A stretch of DNA of 64,000 bases from an uncultured Odoribacter sp. (GTDB taxonomy: Bacteria; Bacteroidota; Bacteroidia; Bacteroidales; Marinifilaceae). Under the pieces are notes generated by a model. It worked only from the letters and a program-made list of their open reading frames with translations. It did no database searches and was not told where the DNA came from. The position numbers and the translations under genes are program-made. Location: the NCBI GenBank assembly GCA_910578105.1, contig CAJTPD010000003.1:1-64000 (forward strand). The letters run 5' to 3'. Below, piece after piece: positions 26,390 to 36,313 of the stretch. Each line of letters starts with the position of its first letter. The first letter of the stretch is position 1.

Positions 26390-27322
26390 CTACACTTCCA
26401 ATTCCCCGTATTTTTTCCCCTGCCATCCGTCCCTCTCCCGCAGGCGTTTATCCAATTTCGCTGCAAATTCAAAATTCTTTATACCCCACCGCGGAGCAAT
26501 CAGATACTCTTCTGGAGCCTGATTGACAAACCGTTCCAAATAAATCTCCGGACGGATATATTCAATAACGTCCACAACAAAATCCAGATACTCATCCAAT
26601 GTATAAAGCCGGAAAGCCGACGGGTTACTCAAATACTCGTCTGCCATAGCCGTATTCCGGATAATTTGAAGTTGATGCAGTTTCAATACATCTATCGGCA
26701 ACTCACTCAGACGAACAGCTCCCGCCAACATAGATTGCCGGCTTTCCCCGGGCAAACCGAAAATCAGATGTGCCCCAATGTGAATCCCCCGCCCCGCCGT
26801 CATTTTGATGGCTCTCTCAGCATCTTTAAAAGAATGTCCCCGGTTAATCCTGTCCAAAACCGCATCATTGGCAGATTCCACCCCATATTCGATACAGATA
26901 TAATATTTCCGGGCCAATTCGCCGATATACTCCAAAATTTCCGAATCTACTGTATCCGGACGTGTACCGATAACTAACCCTGCAACATCCGGACACGCCA
27001 ATGCCTCTTCATACTTCTTGCGTAATTCATCCAAACAAGCATAAGTATTAGAGTAAGCCTGAAAATAAGCCAGATATTTCTGTCCTGCATATTTCCGGGC
27101 AAAAAAACGCTTCCCTTCTTCTATTTGCCGTGCTACGGAAACTGTCGGGCGGCAATAATCCGGATTGAAACTCCGGTTATTGCAGAAAGTACATCCTCCG
27201 GTCCCCTTACTCCCATCCCGGTTCGGACACGAAAAACCACCATCTATGGACAATTTTTGTACCCGCTCATGAAACAACCCTTTAAAGAATGCAGGAAAAT
27301 CATTGTATCTCTTTTCATTCAT
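26390..27322 (-). CDS. Radical SAM protein (TIGR01212, YhcC-like)
   Basis: A 310-residue radical SAM enzyme. The FeS ligands lie in FSCPNRDGSKGTGGCTFCNN (Cys about 31, 44 and 47), with the spacing of the YhcC group rather than the plain CxxxCxxC. The barrel follows with YFQAYSNTYA and FGLPGES motifs and a C-terminal region EEYLIAPRWG. Substrate unknown; in Escherichia coli YhcC is a conserved protein of unassigned function. It is divergent from ppdK. Confidence 0.88.
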   Translation of the reverse strand: MNEKRYNDFPAFFKGLFHERVQKLSIDGGFSCPNRDGSKGTGGCTFCNNRSFNPDYCRPTVSVARQIEEGKRFFARKYAGQKYLAYFQAYSNTYACLDELRKKYEEALACPDVAGLVIGTRPDTVDSEILEYIGELARKYYICIEYGVESANDAVLDRINRGHSFKDAERAIKMTAGRGIHIGAHLIFGLPGESRQSMLAGAVRLSELPIDVLKLHQLQIIRNTAMADEYLSNPSAFRLYTLDEYLDFVVDVIEYIRPEIYLERFVNQAPEEYLIAPRWGIKNFEFAAKLDKRLRERDGWQGKKYGELEV

Positions 27323-27606
27323 TATTCCAGCGATATTGAAAACACAAATTTAACAAGCCAACCACTAATGTCCAACAAAAAACGAAAATTTGCCGCCTCT
27401 CCCGTTTTATCAAATCCAAAAAATTCAAACGTTTGTATTACAACGAATTATAAAAAATCAACATCCTATTTCCATTTCTGAAAAAATTCCATTATATTCG
27501 CAATCCGGATTTTACAAGGCATGAATATCATGCAGTATATTGTAAATCAAAATATTGAAAAGATTATATTAATAACAAAAATCCCCATCCGGGGAAAATA
27601 AATCAA

Positions 27607-30351
27607 ATGAATAAAAATATGAGCACTAAGTACGTTTACACATTCGGAGACGGAAAAGCTGAAGGAAAAGCAGACATGAAAAATCTGCTGGGCGGCAAAG
27701 GCGCCAACCTGGCAGAAATGAACCTCATTGGTCTGCCTGTACCTGCAGGTTTTACAATCACAACTGAAGTTTGTACCCTTTACAATCAGCAAGGAAAAGA
27801 TGCTGTCATAAAATTAATCGAAAACGACGTTAAAGCCGGAATTGCACACATGGAAAAAATCATGAACGCAAAATTCGGTTCTAAAGGAGAAGCTTTCCCG
27901 TTGATGGTCTCTGTACGTTCCGGTGCACGCGTTTCCATGCCAGGTATGATGGACACCGTACTAAACCTGGGTATCAATGACGATGCAGTAAAACTGCTGG
28001 CTGAGAAATCAGGCAATGCACGCTTTGCATGGGACTCATACCGTCGTTTCATCCAGATGTATGGTGATGTTGTGATGGGTGTTGCTGCCGGAAAAGGCGA
28101 ACACAATCCCTTCGAAGCGGAAATTGACAAACTGAAAGAAGCAAAAAATATCAAAAACGATACTGATTTTACTGTTGAAGACCTGCAAGTATTGGTGGAA
28201 AACTTTAAAAAGGTGGTCAAAACCAAAACCGGGAAAGATTTTCCGACTTGTCCGTGGGAACAATTATGGGGAGCTATTTGTGCGGTGTTCGATTCGTGGA
28301 TGACTGAACGCGCCGTTCTGTACCGTCAGTTGAATCAAATCCCGGAAGAATGGGGTACTGCTGTAAACGTACAGTCTATGGTATACGGCAATATGGGTAA
28401 CAACTCCGCTACCGGTGTTGCTTTCAGCCGGGATGCTGCCAGCGGAGAAGATATTTTTAACGGAGAGTACCTGATCAATGCTCAGGGTGAAGATGTCGTT
28501 GCCGGAATCCGCACGCCTCAGGAAATCACTATCGAAGGCTCACGCCGCTGGGCAAAACAGCAGGGAATTTCTGAAGAAGACCGTGCTGCCAAATATCCTT
28601 CCCTGGAAGAAGCAATGCCCCAAGCCTATGCTGATCTGAACGCCGTACAGGAAAAACTGGAAGACCATTTCCACGATATGCAGGACATGGAATTCACCAT
28701 TCAGGATGGTAAACTATGGATGTTGCAGACTCGGAACGGAAAACGTACCGGAGCCGCCATGGTAAAAATGGCAGTCGATATGCTGAAACAAGGCATGATT
28801 GATGAAAAAACAGCTTTATTACGCCAGGAACCTGCCAAACTGGACGAATTGCTTCACCCGGTTTTCAATAAAGAAGCCCTGAAAAAAGCCCATGTTATCA
28901 CCAAAGGTCTGCCGGCATCTCCGGGAGCTGCCTGCGGCCGGGTTGTATTCTTTGCCGATGAGGCCGAAGAATGGAAAAACAGAGGTGAAAAAGTAGTTCT
29001 GGTACGTCTGGAAACTTCTCCCGAAGACCTGCGAGGTATGAATGTATCCGAAGGTATTCTGACTGCCCGCGGAGGTATGACCTCACACGCTGCCGTTGTT
29101 GCCCGCGGAATGGGGAAATGCTGCGTATCCGGTGCCGGCGATGTGGTTGTCGACTACGCAAAACGCTTTTTCACAGTGAACGGTAATTGTGTAAAAGAAG
29201 GCGACTGGATTTCCCTGAACGGTTCTACCGGCGAAGTTTATCTGGGAAAAGTAGAAACCGAAGACGCTACTTTGAATGAAGATTTCACAGCCATCATGAA
29301 CCTGGCTGAAAAATATACCCGTATGTATGTACGCACCAATGCCGACACCCCGAAAGACGCCCGTAAAGCACGCGATTTCGGAGCCAAAGGAGTTGGACTT
29401 TGCCGTACTGAACATATGTTTTTCGAAGGACACCGCATCGACGCTATGCGCGAAATGATTCTTTCCGATACTGTTGACGGACGCCGTGAGGCTTTAAATA
29501 AAATCCTGCCCATGCAAAGAAGTGACTTCGAAGGTATTCTGGAAGCAATGAACGGACTGGGTGTGACAATCCGTCTGCTCGACCCGCCATTGCACGAATT
29601 CACTCCGAACGAACCGGCTTCACAGCAATACATGGCTCAAAAATTAGGAATTCCCGTAGAACGCATCAAAGAAAAAGTAGATGCTTTGCACGAATTCAAC
29701 CCGATGTTGGGACACCGCGGTTGCCGTTTGGGAGTTACCTACCCGGAAATCACTGAAATGCAGGCTCGCGCAATCATCGAAGCTGCCTGCAACCTGAAAT
29801 TACGTGGTCTGGATCCCCGTCCGGAAATCATGGTGCCTTTGGTAGGAACCATCAAGGAACTGAAACAGCAGGCAGAAATCATCCGCCGGGTAGCAGCTCA
29901 GGTATTTGAAGAAAAAGGATGTAAAGTAGATTATATGGTAGGAACCATGATCGAAATCCCGCGTGCCGCTATCACTGCCGACCAAATTGCTGAAGTGGCC
30001 GAGTTCTTCTCTTTCGGTACCAACGACTTGACCCAGATGACTTTTGGTTACTCCCGCGACGATGCCGGTAAATTCCTGCCGGAATACATCCGCAAAGGCA
30101 TCCTGAAAACCGACCCGTTTGCTGTTCTCGACCAGGAAGGTGTAGGCCGTCTGGTGGAAATGGGTGTTAAATTAGGACGCAAAACTAATCCGGACTTGAA
30201 AGTGGGTATCTGTGGCGAACACGGAGGCGAACCTTCATCCGTCATCTTCTGCGACTCCGTAGGCATGAACTACGTCAGCTGCTCGCCGTTCCGCGTGCCC
30301 ATTGCCCGCGTTGCTGCGGCCCAAGCCGCCATCATGCACTCCGGTAAGTAA
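27607..30351 (+). CDS. ppdK: Pyruvate, phosphate dikinase
   Basis: A 914-residue dikinase that interconverts pyruvate + ATP + phosphate with PEP + AMP + pyrophosphate, replacing or complementing pyruvate kinase in anaerobic glycolysis and gluconeogenesis. The ATP-grasp domain starts at NLLGGKGANLAEM. The phosphorylated His is about residue 494 in GGMTSHAAVVARGMGK. The PEP/pyruvate barrel has GLCRTEHMFF and GTNDLTQMTFGYSRDD, with the active-site Cys in KVGICGEHGG. Full length. A second ATG at codon 5 is possible. It stands alone and ends in a strong terminator. Confidence 0.97.
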   Translation: MNKNMSTKYVYTFGDGKAEGKADMKNLLGGKGANLAEMNLIGLPVPAGFTITTEVCTLYNQQGKDAVIKLIENDVKAGIAHMEKIMNAKFGSKGEAFPLMVSVRSGARVSMPGMMDTVLNLGINDDAVKLLAEKSGNARFAWDSYRRFIQMYGDVVMGVAAGKGEHNPFEAEIDKLKEAKNIKNDTDFTVEDLQVLVENFKKVVKTKTGKDFPTCPWEQLWGAICAVFDSWMTERAVLYRQLNQIPEEWGTAVNVQSMVYGNMGNNSATGVAFSRDAASGEDIFNGEYLINAQGEDVVAGIRTPQEITIEGSRRWAKQQGISEEDRAAKYPSLEEAMPQAYADLNAVQEKLEDHFHDMQDMEFTIQDGKLWMLQTRNGKRTGAAMVKMAVDMLKQGMIDEKTALLRQEPAKLDELLHPVFNKEALKKAHVITKGLPASPGAACGRVVFFADEAEEWKNRGEKVVLVRLETSPEDLRGMNVSEGILTARGGMTSHAAVVARGMGKCCVSGAGDVVVDYAKRFFTVNGNCVKEGDWISLNGSTGEVYLGKVETEDATLNEDFTAIMNLAEKYTRMYVRTNADTPKDARKARDFGAKGVGLCRTEHMFFEGHRIDAMREMILSDTVDGRREALNKILPMQRSDFEGILEAMNGLGVTIRLLDPPLHEFTPNEPASQQYMAQKLGIPVERIKEKVDALHEFNPMLGHRGCRLGVTYPEITEMQARAIIEAACNLKLRGLDPRPEIMVPLVGTIKELKQQAEIIRRVAAQVFEEKGCKVDYMVGTMIEIPRAAITADQIAEVAEFFSFGTNDLTQMTFGYSRDDAGKFLPEYIRKGILKTDPFAVLDQEGVGRLVEMGVKLGRKTNPDLKVGICGEHGGEPSSVIFCDSVGMNYVSCSPFRVPIARVAAAQAAIMHSGK

Positions 30352-30370
30352 TAATATTTTATTACATCTC

Positions 30371-30415
30371 TGCATAAAAAAGGACTTCCCAGAAATGGGA
30401 AGTCCTTTTTATGCA
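30371..30415 (+). terminator. Terminator of ppdK
   Basis: An almost uninterrupted 19-bp stem (TGCATAAAAA...GGACTTCCC with GGGAAGTCC...TTTTTATGCA) with a 6-base loop. It has A and T runs at the stem base, so it can act on both strands. Confidence 0.85.
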
Positions 30416-30503
30416 GTAAATTCTGATTTTAGCTCTGTTGTTTGATTCTATATTTGAACAAAACAGTCCTGGAAAGCTATATCATCATTATTTTTCCTGT
30501 CAA

Positions 30504-30534
30504 TTGGTAAAATAAAGCTGTTTTTATACCTTTG
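30504..30534 (+). promoter_or_regulatory. Promoter of meaB
   Basis: TTG at 30504-30506, a 20-base spacer, then TACCTTTG at 30527-30534: a close match to the Bacteroidota housekeeping consensus. The meaB ATG is 24 bases further on. Confidence 0.6.
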
Positions 30535-30558
30535 CTCATCACAAAATCAACGAATACT

Positions 30559-31677
30559 ATGGCAGAATGTATCGAACATCCGGAAAATGCTCCGGAATAC
30601 GAAGGATTGAAAGTAAATAAAGGAATTGAGCAGCCAGACCCAATGAATCCCAACATTGCTGCACGATTAAAAAATATCCGGAAAAAAGAACTGACCGCAG
30701 ATGACTATGTGGAAGGTATCCTCAAAGGCGACATTAACATTCTCAGCCAAGCCATTACCCTGGTGGAAAGTGCAAAACCGGAGCATCAGCTCATTGCACA
30801 AGAAGTAATTAACCGGTGTCTCCCCTCTTCCGGCCGTTCCGTCCGCATCGGCATCACCGGAGTGCCGGGAGCCGGGAAAAGTACTTTTATTGAAAGTTTC
30901 GGTAAATATTTGACCAAAGAAGGTCACAAAATCGCTGTACTGGCAATTGACCCAAGCAGCGAACGTTCCAAAGGCAGCATCCTCGGCGATAAGACGCGCA
31001 TGGAAGAACTGTCGTGCGACCCGCACGCCTACATCCGCCCTTCCCCCTCCGCCGGTTCGCTGGGAGGAGTGGCCCGCAAAACCCGCGAAGCGATGATTTT
31101 GTGCGAAACGGCGGGATTCGATACCATACTCATTGAAACCGTGGGTGTGGGACAAAGCGAAACGGCCGTCCACTCGATGGTGGATTTTTTCCTATTGGTG
31201 CAAATTGCCGGGGCCGGCGACGAACTGCAGGGCATCAAACGCGGCATCATGGAAATGGCCGACAGCATCATCATCAACAAGGCGGACGGCAACAACATCC
31301 AACGGGCGGAACTCGCCAAGGCACAATTACAGACGGCCCTGCACTTCTTCCCGCCCCACGAATCGGGCGTTATGCCGAAAGTGATGACCTGCTCTGCCTA
31401 CGAACGTACAGGCATTGACTCCATCTGGGAACACATCCTGCACTATTGCAGCGAAACCCAGCAAAACGGCTATTTCGAATACCGCCGCGCCGAACAAGCT
31501 AAATACTGGATGTATGAAACCATCAACGAGCAATTGCGCAACCGGTTCTATCAAAGCCAGAAGACAAGCCTGAAAACGGCAGAAGAACAAGTAATGAAAA
31601 ATCAGATCAGTTCTTTTGCCGCCGCTTTCGATTTGCTGAATCAATATTTCAGCCAAGAGAAAAATAAACCCGTCTGA
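30559..31677 (+). CDS. meaB: MeaB-type G3E GTPase for methylmalonyl-CoA mutase
   Basis: 372 residues from the ATG at 30559; the frame back to a TTG at 30532 overlaps the promoter and is rejected. The G1 motif GVPGAGKST lies near residue 104, and DPSSERSKGSILGDKTRM and the ETVGVGQSE (G3-type) and NKADG (G4) motifs follow. MeaB/ArgK chaperones guard and load adenosylcobalamin-dependent methylmalonyl-CoA mutase. Unlike most family members, the N-terminus has a 30-residue extension. The mutase genes are not in this window. Confidence 0.93.
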   Translation: MAECIEHPENAPEYEGLKVNKGIEQPDPMNPNIAARLKNIRKKELTADDYVEGILKGDINILSQAITLVESAKPEHQLIAQEVINRCLPSSGRSVRIGITGVPGAGKSTFIESFGKYLTKEGHKIAVLAIDPSSERSKGSILGDKTRMEELSCDPHAYIRPSPSAGSLGGVARKTREAMILCETAGFDTILIETVGVGQSETAVHSMVDFFLLVQIAGAGDELQGIKRGIMEMADSIIINKADGNNIQRAELAKAQLQTALHFFPPHESGVMPKVMTCSAYERTGIDSIWEHILHYCSETQQNGYFEYRRAEQAKYWMYETINEQLRNRFYQSQKTSLKTAEEQVMKNQISSFAAAFDLLNQYFSQEKNKPV

Positions 31678-31878
31678 TTTTCTGATGTTAAAAGTAAACA
31701 GACACACCTTCCAGGAACGGATTAATATATAGCCATTGATGAGACTAAAGACTCTGAGCATATCCTGCCCGGCAGTACTTTAGTCCGCTAAACAGAAATC
31801 TTCAAAACCCCTTTCATCAGACTCAGATACCTGCTCACTTGTCCGAAAAGAATTTTGGAACATCCCGATTCTCTGCCA

Positions 31879-32322
31879 TCAAGACAAAAATTCCGGGAAA
31901 TCGTCCAAAAAAACGAATCCCCGGGCCGGCTCGATTTTACCACAATAATGCTTTACTCCATTGGTGACAGCAACATACGGAGCCTCAAGGGTTATATTAT
32001 AACGGAACGCCTGGTCAAACACCTGTCGGGTCAATAATACTGATGGGGCCTTACATTCCACCAGCAACCAAGGCTCTCCCTGCCGGCTGAATACAACTAC
32101 GTCAAACCGCCTTCGCAATCCATACAAAGCAATTTCACGCTCAACGGCAATCAGAGCTACCGGAACCTTTTTCACTTCTGCCAAATAATGAACAACATGC
32201 TGCCTTACCCATTCCTCAGGAGTCAACACAACATATTTCTTACGGATAATATCAAAAATCATCACCGAACCACTTTGTCTCTTCACTTTGTATTCAAAGG
32301 CCGGTAACGTCAGTTCCAACAT
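31879..32322 (-). CDS. Stand-alone HsdR N-terminal-like nuclease domain
   Basis: A 147-residue protein matching the HSDR_N_2 family (type I restriction enzyme R N-terminal domain) without helicase. The PD-(D/E)xK core is visible: RRRFDVVVF ... WLLVECKAPS. There is no restriction or modification partner nearby, so this is the small house-keeping version common in Bacteroidota, of unknown role. It lies 21 bp after the QueA-family gene and is transcribed with it. Confidence 0.8.
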   Translation of the reverse strand: MLELTLPAFEYKVKRQSGSVMIFDIIRKKYVVLTPEEWVRQHVVHYLAEVKKVPVALIAVEREIALYGLRRRFDVVVFSRQGEPWLLVECKAPSVLLTRQVFDQAFRYNITLEAPYVAVTNGVKHYCGKIEPARGFVFLDDFPEFLS

Positions 32323-32343
32323 AATAACTTCCTCTTTTATCGC

Positions 32344-33579
32344 TTAATTATCAGTTCTTATTTTCAGAAAACTACTGTCCCCATAACTGAGAAAACGGAA
32401 ATCATGTTCCAAGGCATAATCGTATATTCTGCGCCAATCTTCTCCTACAGCAGCAGCAACCAGCAGCAAAAGCGTACTTTGGGGCTGATGGAAATTGGTA
32501 AACATAGCATCCAATACCCGGAAGCGGTAACCCGGCACAATGATAATGGTAGTATGTGCTTTCAACACCTCCTGCCCTGTCTCCTCAAACCATCCTTCCA
32601 AGGCTTCCATTGCCTGCCGCAGAGTATAATGCGACGGCAAAGCATAGGCTTCCCATTGTTCCAAAGAAAAAAATTCTGCCTTTCCTTCCAACCTTTTAAC
32701 GCCCATCCAGTATAAACTTTCCAATGTCCTGACAGAAGTTGTTCCCACTGCAATCATTTCCTTTTCTTTCTGTTTCAGACATTTCACTAACTGCCGGGAA
32801 ATAATCAGATGTTCCGTATGCATATCATGTCCGCCAATGGTTTCAGATTTTACCGGACGAAAAGTTCCGGCTCCGACATGCAATGTCAATTGGGCTGTCC
32901 GCACCCCTTTTTCCCTGATAGTTTCCAGAATCTCATCTGTAAAATGCAGGCCTGCCGTAGGAGCAGCCACAGACCCTTCCTCCCTGGAATAAACGGTCTG
33001 ATAACGAATCTCGTCCGATGCTTCGGAATCCCGGTTCAGATAAGGAGGTATCGGGATATGTCCACAGGCCTCCAACACTTCGCTGAACGACAATCTGTCA
33101 CTCCAACTAAAACGGACAATCACTTCTCCGTTCATCCGTTCCTGCTTTTCAGCTCTCAGAATGCATTCCTTTTCTTTATACCTGAAACGGCATTCTATAT
33201 CACCTTCTTTCCATTTCTTCAGATTCCCTACCATACAACTCCAGGTACATTCACTCCGGGATGCAAAACTTTGTGCATAATCAACCGGATACTCCGGTTC
33301 CAGACAAAATACTTCAATAACCGCTCCCGTCGGCTTTCTGAAAAAAATACGGGCATGAATGACTTTCGTATTATTAAAAATAAGGGTCTGTCCGGGCTTC
33401 AACAATTCCCCGACATCAGTAAAATATTTCCTGTCTATCCGGCCCTCCTGATAAACCAACAATTGGGACGCTTCCCGTTGCTCCAACGGAAACTTTGCAA
33501 TCCTTTCTTCAGGAAGCCCGTAAGTATAATCCTCAATCTTTATATTTTTAAGTTCTTCCAGCTGTACTTCTGTTTTCAT
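32344..33579 (-). CDS. queA: QueA-family tRNA ribosyltransferase-isomerase
   Basis: A 411-residue protein of the S-adenosylmethionine:tRNA ribosyltransferase-isomerase family, which transfers the ribosyl part of SAM to 7-aminomethyl-7-deazaguanine in tRNA. Motifs seen: EASQLLVYQ, FNNTKVIHARI, GSVAAPTAGLHFT, GTTSVRTLES and TNFHQPQSTLLLLVAA. It is about 60 residues longer than the standard QueA, mainly in the N-terminal half, and some motifs deviate. Some Bacteroidota carry two QueA-like proteins, so this may be the divergent copy. Confidence 0.82.
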   Translation of the reverse strand: MKTEVQLEELKNIKIEDYTYGLPEERIAKFPLEQREASQLLVYQEGRIDRKYFTDVGELLKPGQTLIFNNTKVIHARIFFRKPTGAVIEVFCLEPEYPVDYAQSFASRSECTWSCMVGNLKKWKEGDIECRFRYKEKECILRAEKQERMNGEVIVRFSWSDRLSFSEVLEACGHIPIPPYLNRDSEASDEIRYQTVYSREEGSVAAPTAGLHFTDEILETIREKGVRTAQLTLHVGAGTFRPVKSETIGGHDMHTEHLIISRQLVKCLKQKEKEMIAVGTTSVRTLESLYWMGVKRLEGKAEFFSLEQWEAYALPSHYTLRQAMEALEGWFEETGQEVLKAHTTIIIVPGYRFRVLDAMFTNFHQPQSTLLLLVAAAVGEDWRRIYDYALEHDFRFLSYGDSSFLKIRTDN

Positions 33580-33676
33580 TTTGTTGTTTGCCGATTATAT
33601 TCTAATTTTATGCCGAAAAGCATACAAAGATAGGAAAAGTAAATTACGGATTAATTTCACACCGGAGAATTAAAAT

Positions 33677-34447
33677 ATGAAAACCAAAAAAGAAATAGTG
33701 GACAATTGGCTTCCACGATATACCGGCCGGGAATTAAAAGATTTCTCCAAATACATCCTGCTCACCAATTTTGAATATTATCTGGAATTATTTTCGGAAA
33801 TTTACCAGGTACCCATTATCGGGGAAGACAAAACCATGCCCAATGTCTGTCATAACGGGATAACCCTGATTAACTTCGGAATGGGAAGCCCCAATGCGGC
33901 AACCATCCTGGACCTTCTTTCGGCCATTGAACCGGAAGCCGTTCTTTTCATAGGCAAATGCGGAGGATTGAAGGTCAAAAATGCGGTAGGAGATTATATT
34001 CTGCCTATAGCAGCAATAAAAGGCGAAGGAACCTCCGACGATTATATGCCCCACGAAGTACCAGCCCTGCCGGCATTCAGTATACAAAAAGCCTGTTCCA
34101 AAATCATCGTACAACACGAACGCCAATATTACACAGGAGTTGTATATACAACCAACCGGCGGGTGTGGGAATACGACGACAAGTTCAAAGAATACTTGCG
34201 TACTACCCGGGCAATGGCAGTAGACATGGAAACAGCCACTTTGTTCACGGTTGCTTTTGCAAACCGGATTCCGTTAGGTGCCCTGTTACTGGTATCCGAC
34301 CGTCCCATGATATCGGAAGGAATAAAAACCGCAAATTCAGACAAACAAGTTACCCAAAATTTCGTTAAACAGCATTTGGAAATAGGTATAGAAGTCTTAA
34401 CCAGTATCCGGGACAAAAATTATTCTGTTAAACATCTGATATTCTAA
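33677..34447 (+). CDS. amn: AMP nucleosidase
   Basis: A 256-residue protein of the purine phosphorylase fold. It hydrolyses AMP to adenine and ribose-5-phosphate. Seen: FGMGSPNAATILDLL, FIGKCGGL (nucleoside-binding loop), AVDMETATLFTVAF (the family's MET active-site motif) and LLVSDRP with the catalytic Asp. The short form without the large regulatory N-terminal domain matches the Bacteroidota type. It is divergent from the QueA-family gene. Confidence 0.88.
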   Translation: MKTKKEIVDNWLPRYTGRELKDFSKYILLTNFEYYLELFSEIYQVPIIGEDKTMPNVCHNGITLINFGMGSPNAATILDLLSAIEPEAVLFIGKCGGLKVKNAVGDYILPIAAIKGEGTSDDYMPHEVPALPAFSIQKACSKIIVQHERQYYTGVVYTTNRRVWEYDDKFKEYLRTTRAMAVDMETATLFTVAFANRIPLGALLLVSDRPMISEGIKTANSDKQVTQNFVKQHLEIGIEVLTSIRDKNYSVKHLIF

Positions 34448-34469
34448 TATTTCAGTGAATGGTGTGACT

Positions 34470-34880
34470 ATGGGAAATAAAACAAAAAAAAGAACTTTAT
34501 ATTTTTTACTGCCTCTTTTCATATTATTTTTCTCTTGTCAGGAGAAAAAAACAAATGTAAAGGCAGAAAACACCAGCATAGAATGGAGAAAAAAGGACTG
34601 GAATTTCGGAAACGTAATCCAGGGAGAAGAAGTTGCCCATACCTTTCATTTCAGAAATACGGGTCAATCCAATCTGTTTATTAAAAAGATAGAAACGGGA
34701 TGCGGATGCACGATTGCCAATTATGACAAGGTTCCTGTTTTGCCCGGGAAGGAAGGAAAAATAGAAATTACTTTCAACTCAGCAGGCAGATACGGCAAAC
34801 AATACAAAGAAATCTGTATATTTGCAAACATTCCGGAAAAACAAACCATTCTGAGTTTTACGGCTAATGTTACAGAATAA
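34470..34880 (+). CDS. DUF1573 lipoprotein
   Basis: 136 residues from the ATG at 34470; the GTG at 34455 would put polar residues ahead of the signal. The signal peptide ends in a lipobox (LFFSC, Cys about 23). The DUF1573 domain is plain: DWNFGNVIQGEEVAHTFHFRNTG and GCGCTIANYDKVPVLPGKEG. Such Ig-like domains are widespread in Bacteroidota, role unknown. It sits 22 bp after amn and ahead of yajC. Confidence 0.85.
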   Translation: MGNKTKKRTLYFLLPLFILFFSCQEKKTNVKAENTSIEWRKKDWNFGNVIQGEEVAHTFHFRNTGQSNLFIKKIETGCGCTIANYDKVPVLPGKEGKIEITFNSAGRYGKQYKEICIFANIPEKQTILSFTANVTE

Positions 34881-34921
34881 ACAAGAGAAATCAAATAATA
34901 ATTAAATTAACACTCAAAACT

Positions 34922-35233
34922 ATGAACACTTTAATGATTGTATTACAAACAACAACCGGAGGAGGATTGGTGGGCTTTCTGCCTTTAATCCTGATTATTG
35001 TAGTATTCTGGTTCTTTATGATTCGTCCGCAGATGAAACGGCAAAAAGAACTGAAAAATTTCCGGGATGCCCTGAAAAAAGGAGATAAAATCGTAACAAC
35101 CGGAGGTATTTACGGAAAAGTAGTCGAAATCGGAGACTATTATATCATCATGGAAGTTGAAGGTCAGAACCGGTTGAAAATAGACAAATCAGCCGTGATT
35201 AAAGATATGACCGACGCCGTACCGGCAAAATAA
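34922..35233 (+). CDS. yajC: Preprotein translocase subunit YajC
   Basis: A 103-residue inner-membrane protein with one membrane segment (about 16-36) and the family's FFMIRPQMKRQKELKNF motif and DKIVTTGGIYGKV cytoplasmic part. It associates with SecDF in the Sec translocon. It leads a run yajC, ybbR-like, coaE, which is a common order in this phylum. Confidence 0.93.
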   Translation: MNTLMIVLQTTTGGGLVGFLPLILIIVVFWFFMIRPQMKRQKELKNFRDALKKGDKIVTTGGIYGKVVEIGDYYIIMEVEGQNRLKIDKSAVIKDMTDAVPAK

Positions 35234-35322
35234 AACGACAAAGAGAGTATGAAGATGTGGCAAAGGTTTACTTCCGGCACATATCATACTCCTTCTTCTT
35301 TATTACTCCTACGCTCTAAGTT

Positions 35323-36312
35323 ATGTCTCTTATTCAGGCAATTTCACATACAATAAAAAAAACAAAAGAGATCCGTTTAAGCAAAAACATCGTCTCTTAT
35401 CTGATTTGTGTAGCTATCGCCTCTATCTTATGGCTATTGAATGCTCTCAGTAAAGACTATTCGGCAGAGCTGACTTATCCGGTCAAATATACTAACTTTC
35501 CGGAAGGAAAATTTCCTGTCGTGAAATTACCCGCCAAATTACAACTGGAAGTGAAAGCAAAAGGATTTACCTTGCTGGGTTACCGCCTCAAAACTTCCTT
35601 CCTGCCAATCACCTTTAATGTCAGTACCTATACAGACCATATACAACCCAACAAAGGCATTCTTGAATATACGCTGAATACAGGGGATATAAAAGACAAA
35701 ATCAAAAATCAAATTAATCCTGATATAAAACTCCTGAAAGTATATCCGGAAAAAATCAGATTCAAATTTGCAGTAGCCAAACACAAAAAAGTGGCCATAC
35801 ACCCGACACTAGATTATACATTAAAAAGACAATATATATTGACCCATATAACAACAGTCCCTGACAGCATATGGCTCAGCGGGCCGGCCTCTGTCATCGA
35901 CACAATAAAATACATTACAACCGCTCCGCTGCATCTGAAAGAATTGAGTAAAAATACGAGTCGCAAATTGAAATTGCTTGCTCCGCCAGACTGTACTTTC
36001 AATGAAGAATCCGCTGAAATACTATTGGAAGTAGAACAATTTACAGAAGCCAAACATACCATACCAATCACACCTTTACATGTGCCTGATTTTATGAACA
36101 TCCGGTTATTCCCGCCCAATGTCAATATCAGTTATGAAATCGGACTGAGTAAATATGACAAAGTAAACGAGCAGGATTTTGTTTTTTCCATTGATTATCC
36201 GAAAAACTCCAATACAAATTTTCTGGAAATAAAAGTATCAAAAGCTCCTAAATTCATCAAAAATTTAACCTATTCCCCTCTAAAAGTAGAATATATATTA
36301 GAAAAGAAATAA
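35323..36312 (+). CDS. YbbR-like domain protein
   Basis: A 329-residue protein with one N-terminal membrane segment (about 24-42) and then beta-rich YbbR-type repeats exposed outside the cytoplasm, for example LPAKLQLEVKAKGFTLLGYRL and the DSIWLSGPASVIDTI stretch. YbbR domains occur in CdaR, which regulates diadenylate cyclase in Firmicutes; no cyclase gene is adjacent here, so regulation of that kind is not shown. One base separates its stop from coaE. Confidence 0.78.
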   Translation: MSLIQAISHTIKKTKEIRLSKNIVSYLICVAIASILWLLNALSKDYSAELTYPVKYTNFPEGKFPVVKLPAKLQLEVKAKGFTLLGYRLKTSFLPITFNVSTYTDHIQPNKGILEYTLNTGDIKDKIKNQINPDIKLLKVYPEKIRFKFAVAKHKKVAIHPTLDYTLKRQYILTHITTVPDSIWLSGPASVIDTIKYITTAPLHLKELSKNTSRKLKLLAPPDCTFNEESAEILLEVEQFTEAKHTIPITPLHVPDFMNIRLFPPNVNISYEIGLSKYDKVNEQDFVFSIDYPKNSNTNFLEIKVSKAPKFIKNLTYSPLKVEYILEKK

Positions 36313-36313
36313 T

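Noticed and set aside
27786..29633. Several minus-strand frames inside ppdK
   Set aside because: They are shadows of a highly conserved dikinase with intact catalytic motifs.
31879..32322. Type I restriction system
   Set aside because: Only the small HsdR N-terminal-like domain is present; no helicase, HsdM or HsdS is nearby.
32809..33633. Long plus-strand frame (274 codons) opposite the QueA-family gene
   Set aside because: It lies wholly antisense to a gene with clear family motifs and shows low-complexity, arginine- and phenylalanine-rich sequence without any domain.
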